Origin: Harmonia axyridis
Lineage: Eukaryota; Arthropoda; Insecta; Coleoptera; Coccinellidae
Assembly: GCF_914767665.1 (NCBI RefSeq)
Contig: NC_059501.1
Coordinates: 31,286,501-31,350,500, forward strand
Direction: 5' to 3'
DNA length: 64,000 nucleotides
A program made the translations under genes and the position numbers. Under the pieces are notes generated by a model, which saw only the letters and a list, made by a program, of their open reading frames with translations, ran no database searches and was not told where the DNA came from. The stretch's first letter is position 1, and the number at the start of each line of letters is the position of its first letter. Of the stretch, positions 47,370 through 59,610 are shown piece by piece.

Positions 47370-49349
47370 TATACTATATTAAACTCGTAAGCGCTCCTCC
47401 CACCGAAAATCGAACGATTTTGGACCGATTTTGCGGTCGAGTGTTCTCGGCTCTGGGAGAGATACGAGAAAAACTAAAAGTACGGGAAGAAAGAGAAAAT
47501 GTCGAATTAACTCCCGCGGATATTCCCGTTTCCCGATTTTTCGGGATTACCTGGGAATGAACGGATAAAGTTTGAGAAATTTCCCGACGAATTTCCAGAT
47601 TCACGTCGACGTGAACGACCAATAGGAAAATACTACGATGTCCTTGGGTAGCAACGGGCCTAGCAACGTCCGCGGCAATTGACGTTTCTAGAATATTTAG
47701 GTTTTATATTATTTTTACTGTGTCCATTAGAGGGCTCTTGATGAATAGAACTATTTGAAATATGAATAACTGTATAATAAAATCAAGGATCAATCTAATA
47801 ATCTATTCAAAATATTCTGACGTTTTAACCAATTCTGTGCTCATTCATGAAATCGTCGAAATACAGAATGAAAATGGGAAACGTCAGATGATATTTTAAT
47901 GGAAATGTTGAAATTTGGACGAATCGATAGGAAATATGCAAGAAAAGATGAATCAGATGCGATTTATATCCCTTTTTCCATGTATATTTTATGATATTTT
48001 CAAGCGGAATCGTTTTGTGTCAGTGGAAAGCTTGGTTTGCCAGAAGCCTCTACAGGAGTCATTTGGTTATTTGAAAAGTTTTTAACGAGAAATTTGAGGA
48101 AATAATAGACTACACCTGTATGTACCGCCCTTTTATGATGGTATTTTTGCGTTTTGTTGATATTTTCATGGAAATTGGTCAAATCTTGAAGCATTCCGTT
48201 TCATGTGAATTGTCAAGGTAAATATATCATTTTGGAAAGATATCAGCATTTGAGGCGAAGAAAACTGGTAGGTAGAGATATTTTAATTCGATTTCCTTTA
48301 TATTTAACGATTTTTTAAACGAAATTCATGAAAATTCATCAATTTATAGAATCTCTGTCACCAGTTATTTTGACATTATTCTTATAAGAAGCACAAATGC
48401 ACCTAATTCTGCAAAGGCATTGTGGCCGGGTCGTTAGGGATGCGGTCGTACAATCTGAGGTCTCTTTTGGGATGCGAGTTCAAATCTTGCAGCAGGTGAT
48501 AATTTTTTTTTTCTTAATTTTTCGCCAGTTATTAATTTTTATATTATTTGGCGGTGAATGCTTCGGATTATTGAAATGGATCAATTTTTTGTTTAGTCTA
48601 TTGTGTGAATGATTTCGTAGTATACACATATAATTATGTTTTTCAAAGTACATATAAGAATAACGATTATACATTGTTTTTTTTCAAGTTGCCTATTGGA
48701 GGTTTTTCGATAAATTGACCATATTATACAGGGTGTACAATTTCCGAGCGCCAATTATGCTTTTCTGTAAAATTGAAAACTTATGAAATCTGAAAATTGA
48801 AATTTCAAGTTAGATTTCTCTCACATAATTTGCGAAGATATACGTGCGATGAATAACGTTTATACAGAGTGTACAATTTCCGAGATGTCTCTGGAGAACT
48901 GAAAACTTTTCTTATAGTTGTCATGTTAGCTCTATAGGTTATCATTCAATTGCATAATTCTTGAAGGTATACAGGTGGGGATTGACGATTATATACAGGG
49001 TGTACAATTTTCAAGCGCCAATTATACATTTCTGGAACATCGAGACCTTATGAAATCTGGAAATTGGAATAAGAGCTTTAGATTTGTTTTCTCTTGCATA
49101 ATTTGCGAAGATATACGTGCCATGAATTTTTTTTATACAGTGCGATATCGATTTTACAGGAGATATGGAAGTATTTATGAATGAATTAAAATATGGATCT
49201 ATGGGCTATATTGATCAACCTAAAAGGTAGATCTATGGGCTATGATGATCTACCTACAAGGTAGATCTATGGACAACATTGATCTACCTATTAGGTAGAT
49301 CTACAGGATATATTGATCTACCTACAAGGTAGATCTATGGGCGTACTAG
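47370..49349 (+). repeat. Array unit 2 (1980 bp)
   Basis: Same order as unit 1, but with only three of the roughly 140-bp subrepeats (48727, 48861, 48992) and a short hairpin-repeat block (49195-49345). Nearly identical to unit 3 over its length. Confidence 0.8.
48416..48496 (+). repeat. tRNA-like block of unit 2
   Basis: TGGCCGGGTCGTTAGGG (A-box like) and GCGAG-TTCAAAT-CTTGC (T arm that can pair), followed by a run of nine or more T from about 48502, which could stop RNA polymerase III. The acceptor stem does not pair. Confidence 0.5.
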
Positions 49350-51327
49350 TACAATATTAAACTCGTAAGCGCTCCTCCCACCGAAAATCGAACGATTTTG
49401 GACCGATTTTGCGGTCGAGTGTTCTCGGCTCCGGGAGAGATACGAGAAAAACTAAAAGTACGGAAAGAAAGAGAAAATGTCGAATTAACTCCCGCGGATA
49501 TTCCCGTTTCCCGATTTTTCGGGATTACCTGGGAATGAACGGATAAAGTTTGGGAAATTTCCCGACGAATTTCCAGATTCACGTCGACGTGAACGACCAA
49601 TAGGAAAATACTACGATGTCCTTGGGTAGCAACGGGCCTAGCAACGTCCGCGGCAATTGACGTTTCTAGAATATTTAGGTTTTATATTATTTTTACTGTG
49701 TCCATTAGAGGGCTCTTGATGAATAGAACTATTTGAAATATGAATAACTGTATAATAAAATCAAGGATCAATCTAATAATCTATTCAAAATATTCTGACG
49801 TTTTAACCAATTCTGTGCTCATTCATGAAATCGTCGAAATACAGAATGAAAATGGGAAACGTCAGATGATATTTTAATGGAAATGTTGAAATTTGGACGA
49901 ATCGATAGGAAATATGCAAGAAAAGATGAATCAGATGCGATTTATATCCCTTTTTCCATGTATATTTTATGATATTTTCAAGCGGAATCGTTTTGTGTCA
50001 GTGGAAAGCTTGGTTTGCCAGAAGCCTCTACAGGAGTCATTTGGTTATTTGAAAAGTTTTTAACGAGAAATTTGAGGAAATAATAGACTACACCTGTATG
50101 TACCGCCCTTTTATGATGGTATTTTTGCGTTTTGTTGATATTTTCATGGAAATTGGTCAAATCTTGAAGCATTCCGTTTCATGTGAATTGTCAAGGTAAA
50201 TATATCATTTTGGAAAGATATCAGCATTTGAGGCGAAGAAAACTGGTAGGTAGAGATATTTTAATTCGATTTCCTTTATATTTAACGATTTTTTAAACGA
50301 AATTCATGAAAATTCATCAATTTATAGAATCTCTGTCACCAGTTATTTTGACATTATTCTTATAAGAAGCACAAATGCACCTAATTCTGCAAAGGCATTG
50401 TGGCCGGGTCGTTAGGGATGCGGTCGTACAATCTGAGGTCTCTTTTGGGATGCGAGTTCAAATCTTGCAGCAGGTGATAATTTTTTTTTTCTTAATTTTT
50501 CGCCAGTTATTAATTTTTATATTATTTGGCGGTGAATGCTTCGGATTATTGAAATGGATCAATTTTTTGTTTAGTCTATTGTGTGAATGATTTCGTAGTA
50601 TACACATATAATTATGTTTTTCAAAGTACATATAAGAATAACGATTATACATTGTTTTTTTTCAAGTTGCCTATTGGAGGTTTTTCGATAAATTGACCAT
50701 ATTATACAGGGTGTACAATTTCCGAGCGCCAATTATGCTTTTCTGTAAAATTGAAAACTTATGAAATCTGAAAATTGAAATTTCAAGTTAGATTTCTCTC
50801 ACATAATTTGCGAAGATATACGTGCGATGAATAACGTTTATACAGAGTGTACAATTTCCGAGATGTCTCTGGAGAACTGAAAACTTTTCTTATAGTTGTC
50901 ATGTTAGCTCTATAGGTTATCATTCAATTGCATAATTCTTGAAGGTATACAGGTGGGGATTGACGATTATATACAGGGTGTACAATTTTCAAGCGCCAAT
51001 TATACATTTCTGGAACATCGAGACCTTATGAAATCTGGAAATTGGAATAAGAGCTTTAGATTTGTTTTCTCTTGCATAATTTGCGAAGATATACGTGCCA
51101 TGAATTTTTTTTATACAGTGCGATATCGATTTTACAGGAGATATGGAAGTATTTATGAATGAATTAAAATATGGATCTATGGGCTATATTGATCAACCTA
51201 AAAGGTAGATCTATGGGCTATGATGATCTACCTACAAGGTAGATCTATGGACAACATTGATCTACCTATTAGGTAGATCTACAGGATATATTGATCTACC
51301 TACAAGGTAGATCTATGGGCGTACTAG
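49350..51327 (+). repeat. Array unit 3 (1978 bp)
   Basis: Nearly identical to unit 2. The 5' block differs at a few positions, for example GGCTCCGGGAGAG in units 3-5 against GGCTCTGGGAGAG in units 1-2. Its hairpin-repeat block is 51173-51323. Confidence 0.8.
50394..50474 (+). repeat. tRNA-like block of unit 3
   Basis: Same sequence as in unit 2, with A-box-like and paired T-arm segments followed by a T-run. Confidence 0.5.
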
Positions 51328-53389
51328 TATACTATATTAAACTCGTAAGCGCTCCTCCCACCGAAAATCGAACGATTTTGGACCGATTTTGCGGTCGAGT
51401 GTTCTCGGCTCCGGGAGAGATACGAGAAAAACTAAAAGTACGGAAAGAAAGAGAAAATGTCGAATTAACTCCCGCGGATATTCCCGTTTCCCGATTTTTC
51501 GGGATTACCTGGGAATGAACGGATAAAGTTTGGGAAATTTCCCGACGAATTTCCAGATTCACGTCGACGTGAACGACCAATAGGAAAATACTACGATGTC
51601 CTTGGGTAGCAACGGGCCTAGCAACGTCCGCGGCAATTGACGTTTCTAGAATATTTAGGTTTTATATTATTTTTACTGTGTCCATTAGAGGGCTCTTGAT
51701 GAATAGAACTATTTGAAATATGAATAACTGTATAATAAAATCAAGGATCAATCTAATAATCTATTCAAAATATTCTGACGTTTTAACCAATTCTGTGCTC
51801 ATTCATGAAATCGTCGAAATACAGAATGAAAATGGGAAACGTCAGATGATATTTTAATGGAAATGTTGAAATTTGGACGAATCGATAGGAAATATGCAAG
51901 AAAAGATGAATCAGATGCGATTTATATCCCTTTTTCCATGTATATTTTATGATATTTTCAAGCGGAATCGTTTTGTGTCAGTGGAAAGCTTGGTTTGCCA
52001 GAAGCCTCTACAGGAGTCATTTGGTTATTTGAAAAGTTTTTAACGAGAAATTTGAGGAAATAATAGACTACACCTGTATGTACCGCCCTTTTATGATGGT
52101 ATTTTTGCATTTTGTTGATATTTTCATGGAAATTGGTCAAATCTTGAAGCATTCCGTTTCATGTGAATTGTCAAGGTAAATATATCATTTTGGAAAGATA
52201 TCAGCATTTGAGGCGAAGAAAACTGGTAGGTAGAGATATTTTAATTCGATTTCCTTTATATTTCACGATTTTTTAAACGAAATTCATGAAAATTCATCAA
52301 TTTATAGAATCTCTGTCACCAGTTATTTTGACATTATTCCTATAAGAAGCACAAATGCACCTAATTGTGCAAAGGCATTGTGGCCGGGTCGTTAGCGATG
52401 CGGTCGTACAATCTGAGGTCTCTTTTGGGATGCGAGTTCAAATCTTGCAGCAGGTGATAATTTTTTTTTTCTTAATTTTTCGCCAGTTATTAATTTTTAT
52501 ATTATTTGGCGGTGAATGCTTCGGATTATTGAAATGGATCAATTTTTTGTTTAGTCTATTGTGTGAATGATTTCGTAGTATACACATATAATTATGTTTT
52601 TCCGATTTTCAAAGTACAACAAAGTACAAGAATAACGATTATATTTTGTTTTTTTTCAAGTTGCCTATTGGAGGTTTTTCGATAAATTGACCATATTATA
52701 CAGGGTGTACAATTTTCGAGAGCCAATTATGCTTTTCTGTAAAATTGAAAACTTATGAAATCTGAAAATTGAAATTTCAAGTTAGATTTCTCTCACATAA
52801 TTTGCGAAGATATACGTGCGATGAATAACGTTTATACAGAGTGTACAATTTCCGAGATGTCTCTGGAGAACTGAAAACTTTTCTTATAGTTGTCATGTTA
52901 GCTCTATAGGTTATCATTCAATTGCATAATTCTTGAAGGTATACAGGTGGGGATTGACGATTATATACAAGGTGTACAATTTTCAAGCGCCAATTATACA
53001 TTCCTGGAAAATCGAGACCTTATGAAATCCGGAAATTGGAATAAGAGCTTTAGATTTGTTTTCTCTTGCATAATTTGCGAAGATATACGTGCGATGAATA
53101 TTTTTTATACAGTGCGATATCGATTTTACAGGAGATATGGAAGTATTTATGAATGAATTAAAATATGGATCTATGGGCTATATTGATCAACCTAAAAGGT
53201 AGATCTATGGGCTATGATGATCTACCTACAAGGTAGATCTATGGACAACATTGATCTACCTACAAGGTAGATCTGTGGGCAACATTGATCTACCTACAAG
53301 GTAGATCTATGGACAACATTGATCTACCTATTAGGTAGATCTACAGGATATATTGATCTACCTACAAGGTAGATCTATGGGCGTACTAG
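51328..53389 (+). repeat. Array unit 4 (2062 bp)
   Basis: Like unit 3 plus about 80 bp: the hairpin-repeat block (53163-53385) has two extra copies of the GATCTACCTACAAGGTAGATC motif. It also has small differences near 52600 (an added CCGATTTTC). Confidence 0.8.
52374..52454 (+). repeat. tRNA-like block of unit 4
   Basis: Same as unit 2 apart from single-base differences (GTTAGCGATG), followed by a T-run. Confidence 0.5.
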
Positions 53390-55602
53390 TACTATATTAA
53401 ACTCGTAAGCGCTCCTCCCACCGAAAATCGAACGATTTTGGACCGATTTTGCGGTCGAGTGTTCTCGGCTCCGGGAGAGATACGAGAAAAACTAAAAGTA
53501 CGGAAAGAAAGAGAAAATGTCGAATTAACTCCCGCGGATATTCCCGTTTCCCGATTTTTCGGGATTACCTGGGAATGAACGGATAAAGTTTGGGAAATTT
53601 CCCGACGAATTTCCAGATTCACGTCGACGTGAACGACCAATAGGAAAATACTACGATGTCCTTGGGTAGCAACGGGCCTAGCAACGTCCGCGGCAATTGA
53701 CGTTTCTAGAATATTTAGGTTTTATATTATTTTTACTGTGTCCATTAGAGGGCTCTTGATGAATAGAACTATTTGAAATATGAATAACTGTATAATAAAA
53801 TCAAGGATCAATCTAATAATCTATTCAAAATATTCTGACGTTTTAACCAATTCTGTGCTCATTCATGAAATCGTCGAAATACAGAATGAAAATGGGAAAC
53901 GTCAGATGATATTTTAATGGAAATGTTGAAATTTGGACGAATCGAAAGGAAATATACAAGAAAAGATGAATCAGATGCGATTTATATCCCTTTTTCCATG
54001 TATATTTTATGATATTTTCAAGCGGAATCGTTTTGTGTCAGTGGAAAGCTTGGTTTGCCAGAAGCCTCTACAGGAGTCATTTGGTTATTTGAAAAGTTTT
54101 TAACGAGAAATTTGAGGAAATAATAGACTACACCTGTATGTACCGCCCTTTTATGATGGTATTTTCGCGTTTTGTTGATATTTTCATGGAAATTGGTCAA
54201 ATCTTGAAGCATTCCGTTTCATGTGAATTGTTAAGGTAAATATATCATTTTGGAAAGATATCAGCATTTGAGGCGAAAAAAACTGGTAGGTAGAGATATT
54301 TTAATTCGATTTCCCTTATATTTAACGATTTTTCAAACGAAATTCATGAAAATTCATCAACTTATAGAATCTCTGTCACCATTTATTTTGACATTATTCC
54401 TATAAGAAGCACAAATGCACCTAATTTTACATAGGCATTGTGGCCGGGTAGTTAGGGCTGTGGTCGTACAAATTGAGGTCTCAATGGGTTACGAGTTCAA
54501 ATCTTGCAGCAGGTGATAATTTTTTTTTTATTTTTCGCCAGTTATTAATTTTTATGTTATTTGGCGGTGAATGCTTCGGAATATTGAAATGGATCAATTT
54601 TTTTTTTGATCTATTGTGTGAATGATTTCGTAGTATACACATATAATTATGTTTTTCCGATTTTCAAAGTACATATAAGAATAACGATTATATATGGTTT
54701 TTTTTCAAGTTGCCTATTGGAGGTTTTTCGATAAATTGACCGATTTGAAATTTTAAAATGATAGGGATTCCTACATTTCCATATTATACAGGGTGTACAA
54801 TTTTCGAGCACCAATTATGCTTTTCTGTAAAATTGAAAACTTATGAAATCTGAAAATTGAAATTTCAAGTTAGATTTCTCTCAGATAATTTTCGAAGATA
54901 TACGTGCGATGAAAAACGTTTATACAGAGTGTACAATTTCCGAGATGTCTCTGGAGAACTGAAAACTTTTCTTATAGTTGACATGTTAGCTCTATAGGTT
55001 ATCATTTCATTGCATAATTCTTGAAGGTATACAGGTGGGGATTGAGGATTATGTACAGGGTGTATTATTTTCGAGTGGCAATTAGAAGTTTAGGTATTCT
55101 GTCTCATGGAGGAAATCATTGAGGAAATATTTAATAATTGATTAATAATCATACAGGGAGTAAAAATTTGGGATACCAATTCTATATTTGTGAAAAATTA
55201 GACTCAATAAAATCTGAAAACTAGATTAATAGTTTTGAGTAAGTCGACTTTTAGATAATTCGTAAAGATATGCAGTACTTATATATTTAAAATTTATACA
55301 TCTGTGGCCATTGCAGATCTATGGACAATGAGGATCTATGGTCAATGTAGTATGGTCAAGGTGTATCTACTGGCAATGCGGAACTATGAGCTACATTGAT
55401 CTACCTTCAAGTAAGATCTATGAGCAACATTGATCTACCTACAAAGTAGATCTATGGGCAACATTGATCAACCTACAAGGTAGATCTATGAGCAACATTG
55501 ATCTACCTACAAGGTAGATCTATGGGCAATGTGGATCTATGGGCTTTATTGATCCACAGGATATATTGATCTACCTACAAGGTAGATAAGGGCGCGTACT
55601 AG
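53390..55602 (+). repeat. Array unit 5 (2213 bp, hybrid form)
   Basis: The 5' two thirds match units 2-4. From about 55035 the sequence follows unit 1 instead (GGGTGTATTATTTTCGAGTG, then GGGATACCAATTC, then CATCTGTGGCC). The hairpin-repeat block runs 55315-55598 and ends in the terminal CTAG at 55599-55602. Confidence 0.78.
54434..54513 (+). repeat. tRNA-like block of unit 5
   Basis: More diverged copy (TGGCCGGGTAGTTAGGG ... GAGTTCAAATCTTGC), followed by a T-run. Confidence 0.45.
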
Positions 55603-56289
55603 TTAGATATAATAATTATTTTTTTACTTTAAGGTCCTAAAAAATTAGAAAAATTGTTATCAGGGGTGCCGTCGATTCAATTCGAGTTCGGAGCTTTTAA
55701 TTTAAGATCTCATTAATTTTTGCGCGATTATTAATCATCAATTTGATCCGAATGTAAACAATGATTTGATGCATTCGTTGATTCAATTGTTCGCACGATT
55801 GAGCCTTGTGATTTATAATGTATATTCCTTCTGGGGGATACTTCCCATTATCTCCCCTTGGGTACTTCACTGATTTAAAAAACGGAAAAATATTCCAAAT
55901 ATGAACTCATGTTCAACTCTGAAAGATAGCATTAAATGCAAAAATATAATATCGTTCAAACATAGGAATGAAGAAAGTGTTGTTACTCTCATTTGTTTAA
56001 ACAAAGTATTGTGTATTTAATATTAGGTATACAGGACGAAATAAAATAGAATTTTTTTTTTTTAATATCCCACATAAGGAATCGGACGAAACTTTCTATA
56101 TACCGACTATTGAATCTATTTCATCATCTGATGCCCGACGCTTCAACCATTTCCCAGTATTTCCCAGTGCCAGAAAAAATGAATGAATAATAAAACACTA
56201 TAGAGCTCACCTACTTCAACCTCGAGACAAAAGGCAAATAAAAAAATTCAGATTATAAGAACACTCACTTTTCACATACAATATGATAA
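55603..56289. other. Spacer after the Helitron-like array
   Basis: AT-rich sequence with no recognised gene or element. Confidence 0.4.
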
Positions 56290-56815
56290 AAAAATATTTT
56301 TTTTATAATGGAATGTGGTGTGGAATAACCAAAATTCTTATAATTCTTAAGAAGGATGAGTTGGAAATGGTGAAATGGAATCGTTTCTCATATATTTTGT
56401 ATTCCATTCTGAGGAATCAACATCATGATTTGAGAATTGAAAAGAAAAATAATCCAGAAGCCACCCCAAAAAGGCAATAAAATTCGACAACGTTTAGCAA
56501 AGCGAACGCCGAAAAACCTAATGAGTGCATGTGTTTTTTTTCGTCAATAATTCCTAAACAGTTCTATGAGGGTATTTTGCGACATCTTGATATTTATGAG
56601 TATAATGCATAATGCGGCATTTTTGATGGTTTTTGATGTTAATTAAATTTTTCGGTATTTCTTCCTGTTGTTGCTGACCGAATTAAATCTCATTTGGTAT
56701 TTTGAATTTCTACTCATGTGATTTTCGTTGATCAAGCTTGAAATGCCGCCCTTGAATTTAGGCGTCCTAGGCGACCGCCTACCCTGCCTCCCCCTCTAGC
56801 GACAGCCCTGTATAT
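56290..56815 (-). mobile_element. Dispersed element fragment with hAT-like terminus
   Basis: 56290-56580 is the inverted second copy of the repeat at 19850-20150. The right end near 56750-56815 reads on the complement as GGCTGTCGCTAGAGGGGGAG followed by GCAGGGTAGGCGGTCGCC, a style of terminus common in hAT-like elements. No other end was located. Confidence 0.4.
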
Positions 56816-57959
56816 ACCGATATAGGTACCTATAAAATTTCAGTCCCATTTTTGAAGACGAATTTACGAATACGTTTTAATCCTCTTTTTCTGTACAATT
56901 GAAGAGTACTTCTCCTATTATAAATATTTATTTCTCGAAATCAGCATCAACTATGGGAGAAGCTAGTAAGCAAATATAATCTTCGCAGATTTATAGGCAA
57001 TTTTACCAATTAACTATTACTTAATGCCTAAACCATATTCGACCTCAAAGGTAGGTACACCGAATATTTAGGTCCTAACTTTTAATCCATTTTTTCGGTA
57101 TCATCGTATTTAAGATATTGAAGATTTTTAAAGAAATGATAAAAGAAATTCGAAGTTGAAGATTTTTTATACAGATGTATTTATAATATGATTATTCCTT
57201 TACATCTATTTCAGAAACTACTGTTTTTTCGAAGCAGGCTTTTATTTTAAGGGTACTGGACCGACTGAATCGACTGATATTGTGAAAATAAGACCACTTC
57301 GAACTGTTCCCGATTTTCACCATTGTAAATCCAACTTTACTCATGTACTTTGTACTAACAATAATAGGAATAAATATTAGTACAGATAGATACGTCGGCA
57401 ATAAAATATGGACCATAACTTTCATCAAATGCAGTCGTGGACTATTTGAATAAGATCTATGAGTGCATAATCTGAAATACCTTGGCTTAAATAGCCTGTA
57501 TCCACTATTTACATTAGAATAGATATGAGTTCGATGAACCAAACAGACGTTAAATGAAGATTGAGAATAGAAAATATTATTACCTATCGAAATTGGGTCA
57601 AATAGAATGATAAGTCCGGGATTATTCTATTTTTCAATGGGACCTTCTTGGGGAAAACGGGTAAAAGAACATCTGCGGATAAAACAGAAATTGTTGCTTC
57701 GTCCTTCTCGCTTCTAAAAAGTCAGTCTCCTACAGTAAGTTATTTTCGATCTTGTAGCACTTTGATCTCCCGAAAGTATATAAGTTACGCATGCGCACAG
57801 CAAACACAAATTCCATCAAAATCGGAAGAGTAAAACACGAAATATTGAGATTCCGGGAAATAAATATTGTGTAATTACTAATAATATTGAGTTTCTGTGC
57901 CAGTGGATATTTGTTTTCTTCGGTGTCTTGTGTTTCCTTGGGGCTTTTTCATCGTAGTC

Positions 57960-58870
57960 GCAAGCCTTCCTTAAAGGTTCGCGTGATTTTTCACTTTGTT
58001 GAAGGTCTTCACACTTAGGTCTTCTAATTGATAGTCTAAGAATGGTTTGTGGAGGTCTTCATGCATCCGTACATTGTTGACAAAACATGGTCTCAGGAAT
58101 GTCTTAGGAATGTATTCTGCACGACTTGAAGTTTCTATAGTTGAGACTTTATCATGACCGGACGAGTGGTGGACTTTGTAGAAAAGTTTGTTGAAAAGAG
58201 ACATTTTGATGTTTTTACAAAGTAGCGGTGGAAACGATGCCTTTGTTGTCTTTCCCTTCGTCATAGCTGATATGACTTATTGTTTCCAAGTGAGCTTCTT
58301 GTCAAGTATCCCTCTCAGATACATAGCCTTGTTTTTCCATTCCAGAGAACATTCTTGCTCTTCTCAGGGTTCACTTCAATTCTCCTTCGAGCGAACCATG
58401 ATTGAAGTCTTAAGATGACTTTTTGGAGGTACTTCTTTACCATTTGGGACACCAAAAACTGGCAAGAATGACGGTATCCTCAGCGTAAAGTACCATGGAG
58501 AAGTTCTCCATTTTCGGAATTTCGGATACATATAATGTAAACAATAACGATGACAGCAGAGATCCTTGAGGGACTCCGGCTTAAAGTGCCCGCTCTGAAG
58601 ATAGTACTCGTTCAACGTTGGCTCTAAACTTGCGAGAATACAGGAAAGAGGCTATGTTGAACTATGGAGAGTCAGAAACCGGCCGCAAGCAGTTTATATA
58701 GCAGATCTTTGTGCCATACTTCATCAAATAACCACGTCCAAGAAATCCATTCGTGATTCATCCACTAATCGAATCACTTGTTGCACAGTGGAGTGTTGGC
58801 TTTTAAACCCGAACTGTAACAGTGAATATCGATTGGACTGGACTGAACTCGCCATCTTGTATTTTCCTGT
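57960..58870 (-). mobile_element. Jockey-like reverse transcriptase relic
   Basis: On the minus strand, frames give in order: QFGFKSQHSTVQQVIRLVDE, DFLDVV, a GVPQGSLLSSLLFTLYV block, the catalytic MVLYADDTVILAS near 58480, a KNKAMYLRGILDKKLTWK region, and the C-terminal RMHEDLHKPFLDYQLEDLS end near 58030. Multiple frame changes and stops are present. It is a dead fragment. Confidence 0.75.
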
Positions 58871-59069
58871 ATTTTTTCTATTCTATTTCTTTTTTCTTTG
58901 GTTGTTTTAGTGCACTTTCTTCTTACTTTAATCTCCTTTTATTTGACATTTAGGTCCCCGGTTAATGGATTTGTGTGTGTCTATCGATTGTGTCCAGATG
59001 CAGATTTAATACTTTCTCCACAAGAGAGGCTATGTGGTTATCCCCTACATTGTGGCTAATTCTGTGAGT

Positions 59070-59330
59070 TTTAGTTTTAGTACGATTTGTTGCTGGTAAC
59101 TAGGCGCTATTAACATAGGTGTTCCTTCTCTTCAGTTGATGTTATTTTGATGTTTGTATATTTCAATGGCTGTCATAATCCTTCTTGGGTAATAGCTCTC
59201 AATATTTGAGATAAACATGAACAGAAGGGAATAAACACCAATGGTTCATGGTGCTTGTTTACCAACAATAGATCGCACTCAAATTAGCCTGTCAGAAGTA
59301 GAGAGGATGAACCCTAAAGCAATGCCTCTT
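59070..59330 (-). mobile_element. Penelope-like element fragment (GIY-YIG C-terminal end)
   Basis: The minus-strand frame reads SYYPRRIMTAIEIYKHQNN then IN, a stop, REGTP. This matches the conserved C-terminal segment after the GIY-YIG endonuclease of Penelope-like elements (pattern YYPRxIREAIEIxKHxxNxNxxE). Nothing else of the element could be placed. Confidence 0.5.
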
Positions 59331-59394
59331 CCGTTATTCGGCGAAATCCAGTGTTGAGTTATAATCTAGAAACTGACTACACCCGGGACTAAAG

Positions 59395-59610
59395 CTATAA
59401 AGCCCAGAATTGTCCAATTTTGTTGAACTAAAAAACATATTTTTTCTTGAAAATTTTATTTTATTCGTCAACATAGTCACCTAGAATGATACATGTACTC
59501 CAACGCTGACCTTACCTCAAAAATAGGCAATCACTTCATTAGAACCAAATGCCTTTCCATGGAGCACCTTTTAACTGTTATTTTCGATTAAACAAATGAA
59601 TAACACCTAT
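59395..59610 (-). mobile_element. mariner-type 3'-end relic
   Basis: On the minus strand, SNEVIAYF and a GDYVDE-like end are followed by AATAAAATAAAATTTTC and a tail resembling mariner 3' ends. Stops interrupt the frame. It is a different mariner type from copies 1-3. Confidence 0.4.

Larger units (their letters stand above)
44929..55602 (+). mobile_element. Tandem array of five Helitron-like units
   Basis: Five direct units joined head to tail at 47370, 49350, 51328 and 53390. The outer left end is A|TCTATACTATATTAAAC. The outer right end is a hairpin, then GGGCGCGTACTAG|T. TC at the 5' end, CTRR at the 3' end preceded by a hairpin, and insertion between A and T are the accepted Helitron hallmarks. 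No Rep/helicase coding sequence is present, so the units are non-autonomous. Every internal junction has a CTAG followed directly by a slightly shortened 5' end (TATACTATATT, TACAATATT or TACTATATT), lacking the initial TC. Confidence 0.72.

Noticed and set aside
44934..53640. Repeated open frames of about 82 codons in the 5' block of each array unit (minus strand) and a matching plus-strand frame
   Set aside because: They recur because the DNA unit recurs. Both strands are open in the same place because of base composition, and neither product resembles a Rep, helicase or other known protein.
44929..55602. CRISPR-like array
   Set aside because: The repeat unit is about 2 kb and the short hairpin repeats have no unique spacers of constant length. 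The host is an insect genome.
57192..57542. 116-codon minus-strand open frame
   Set aside because: No recognisable domain, no supporting splice or start context, and length compatible with chance in AT-rich DNA.
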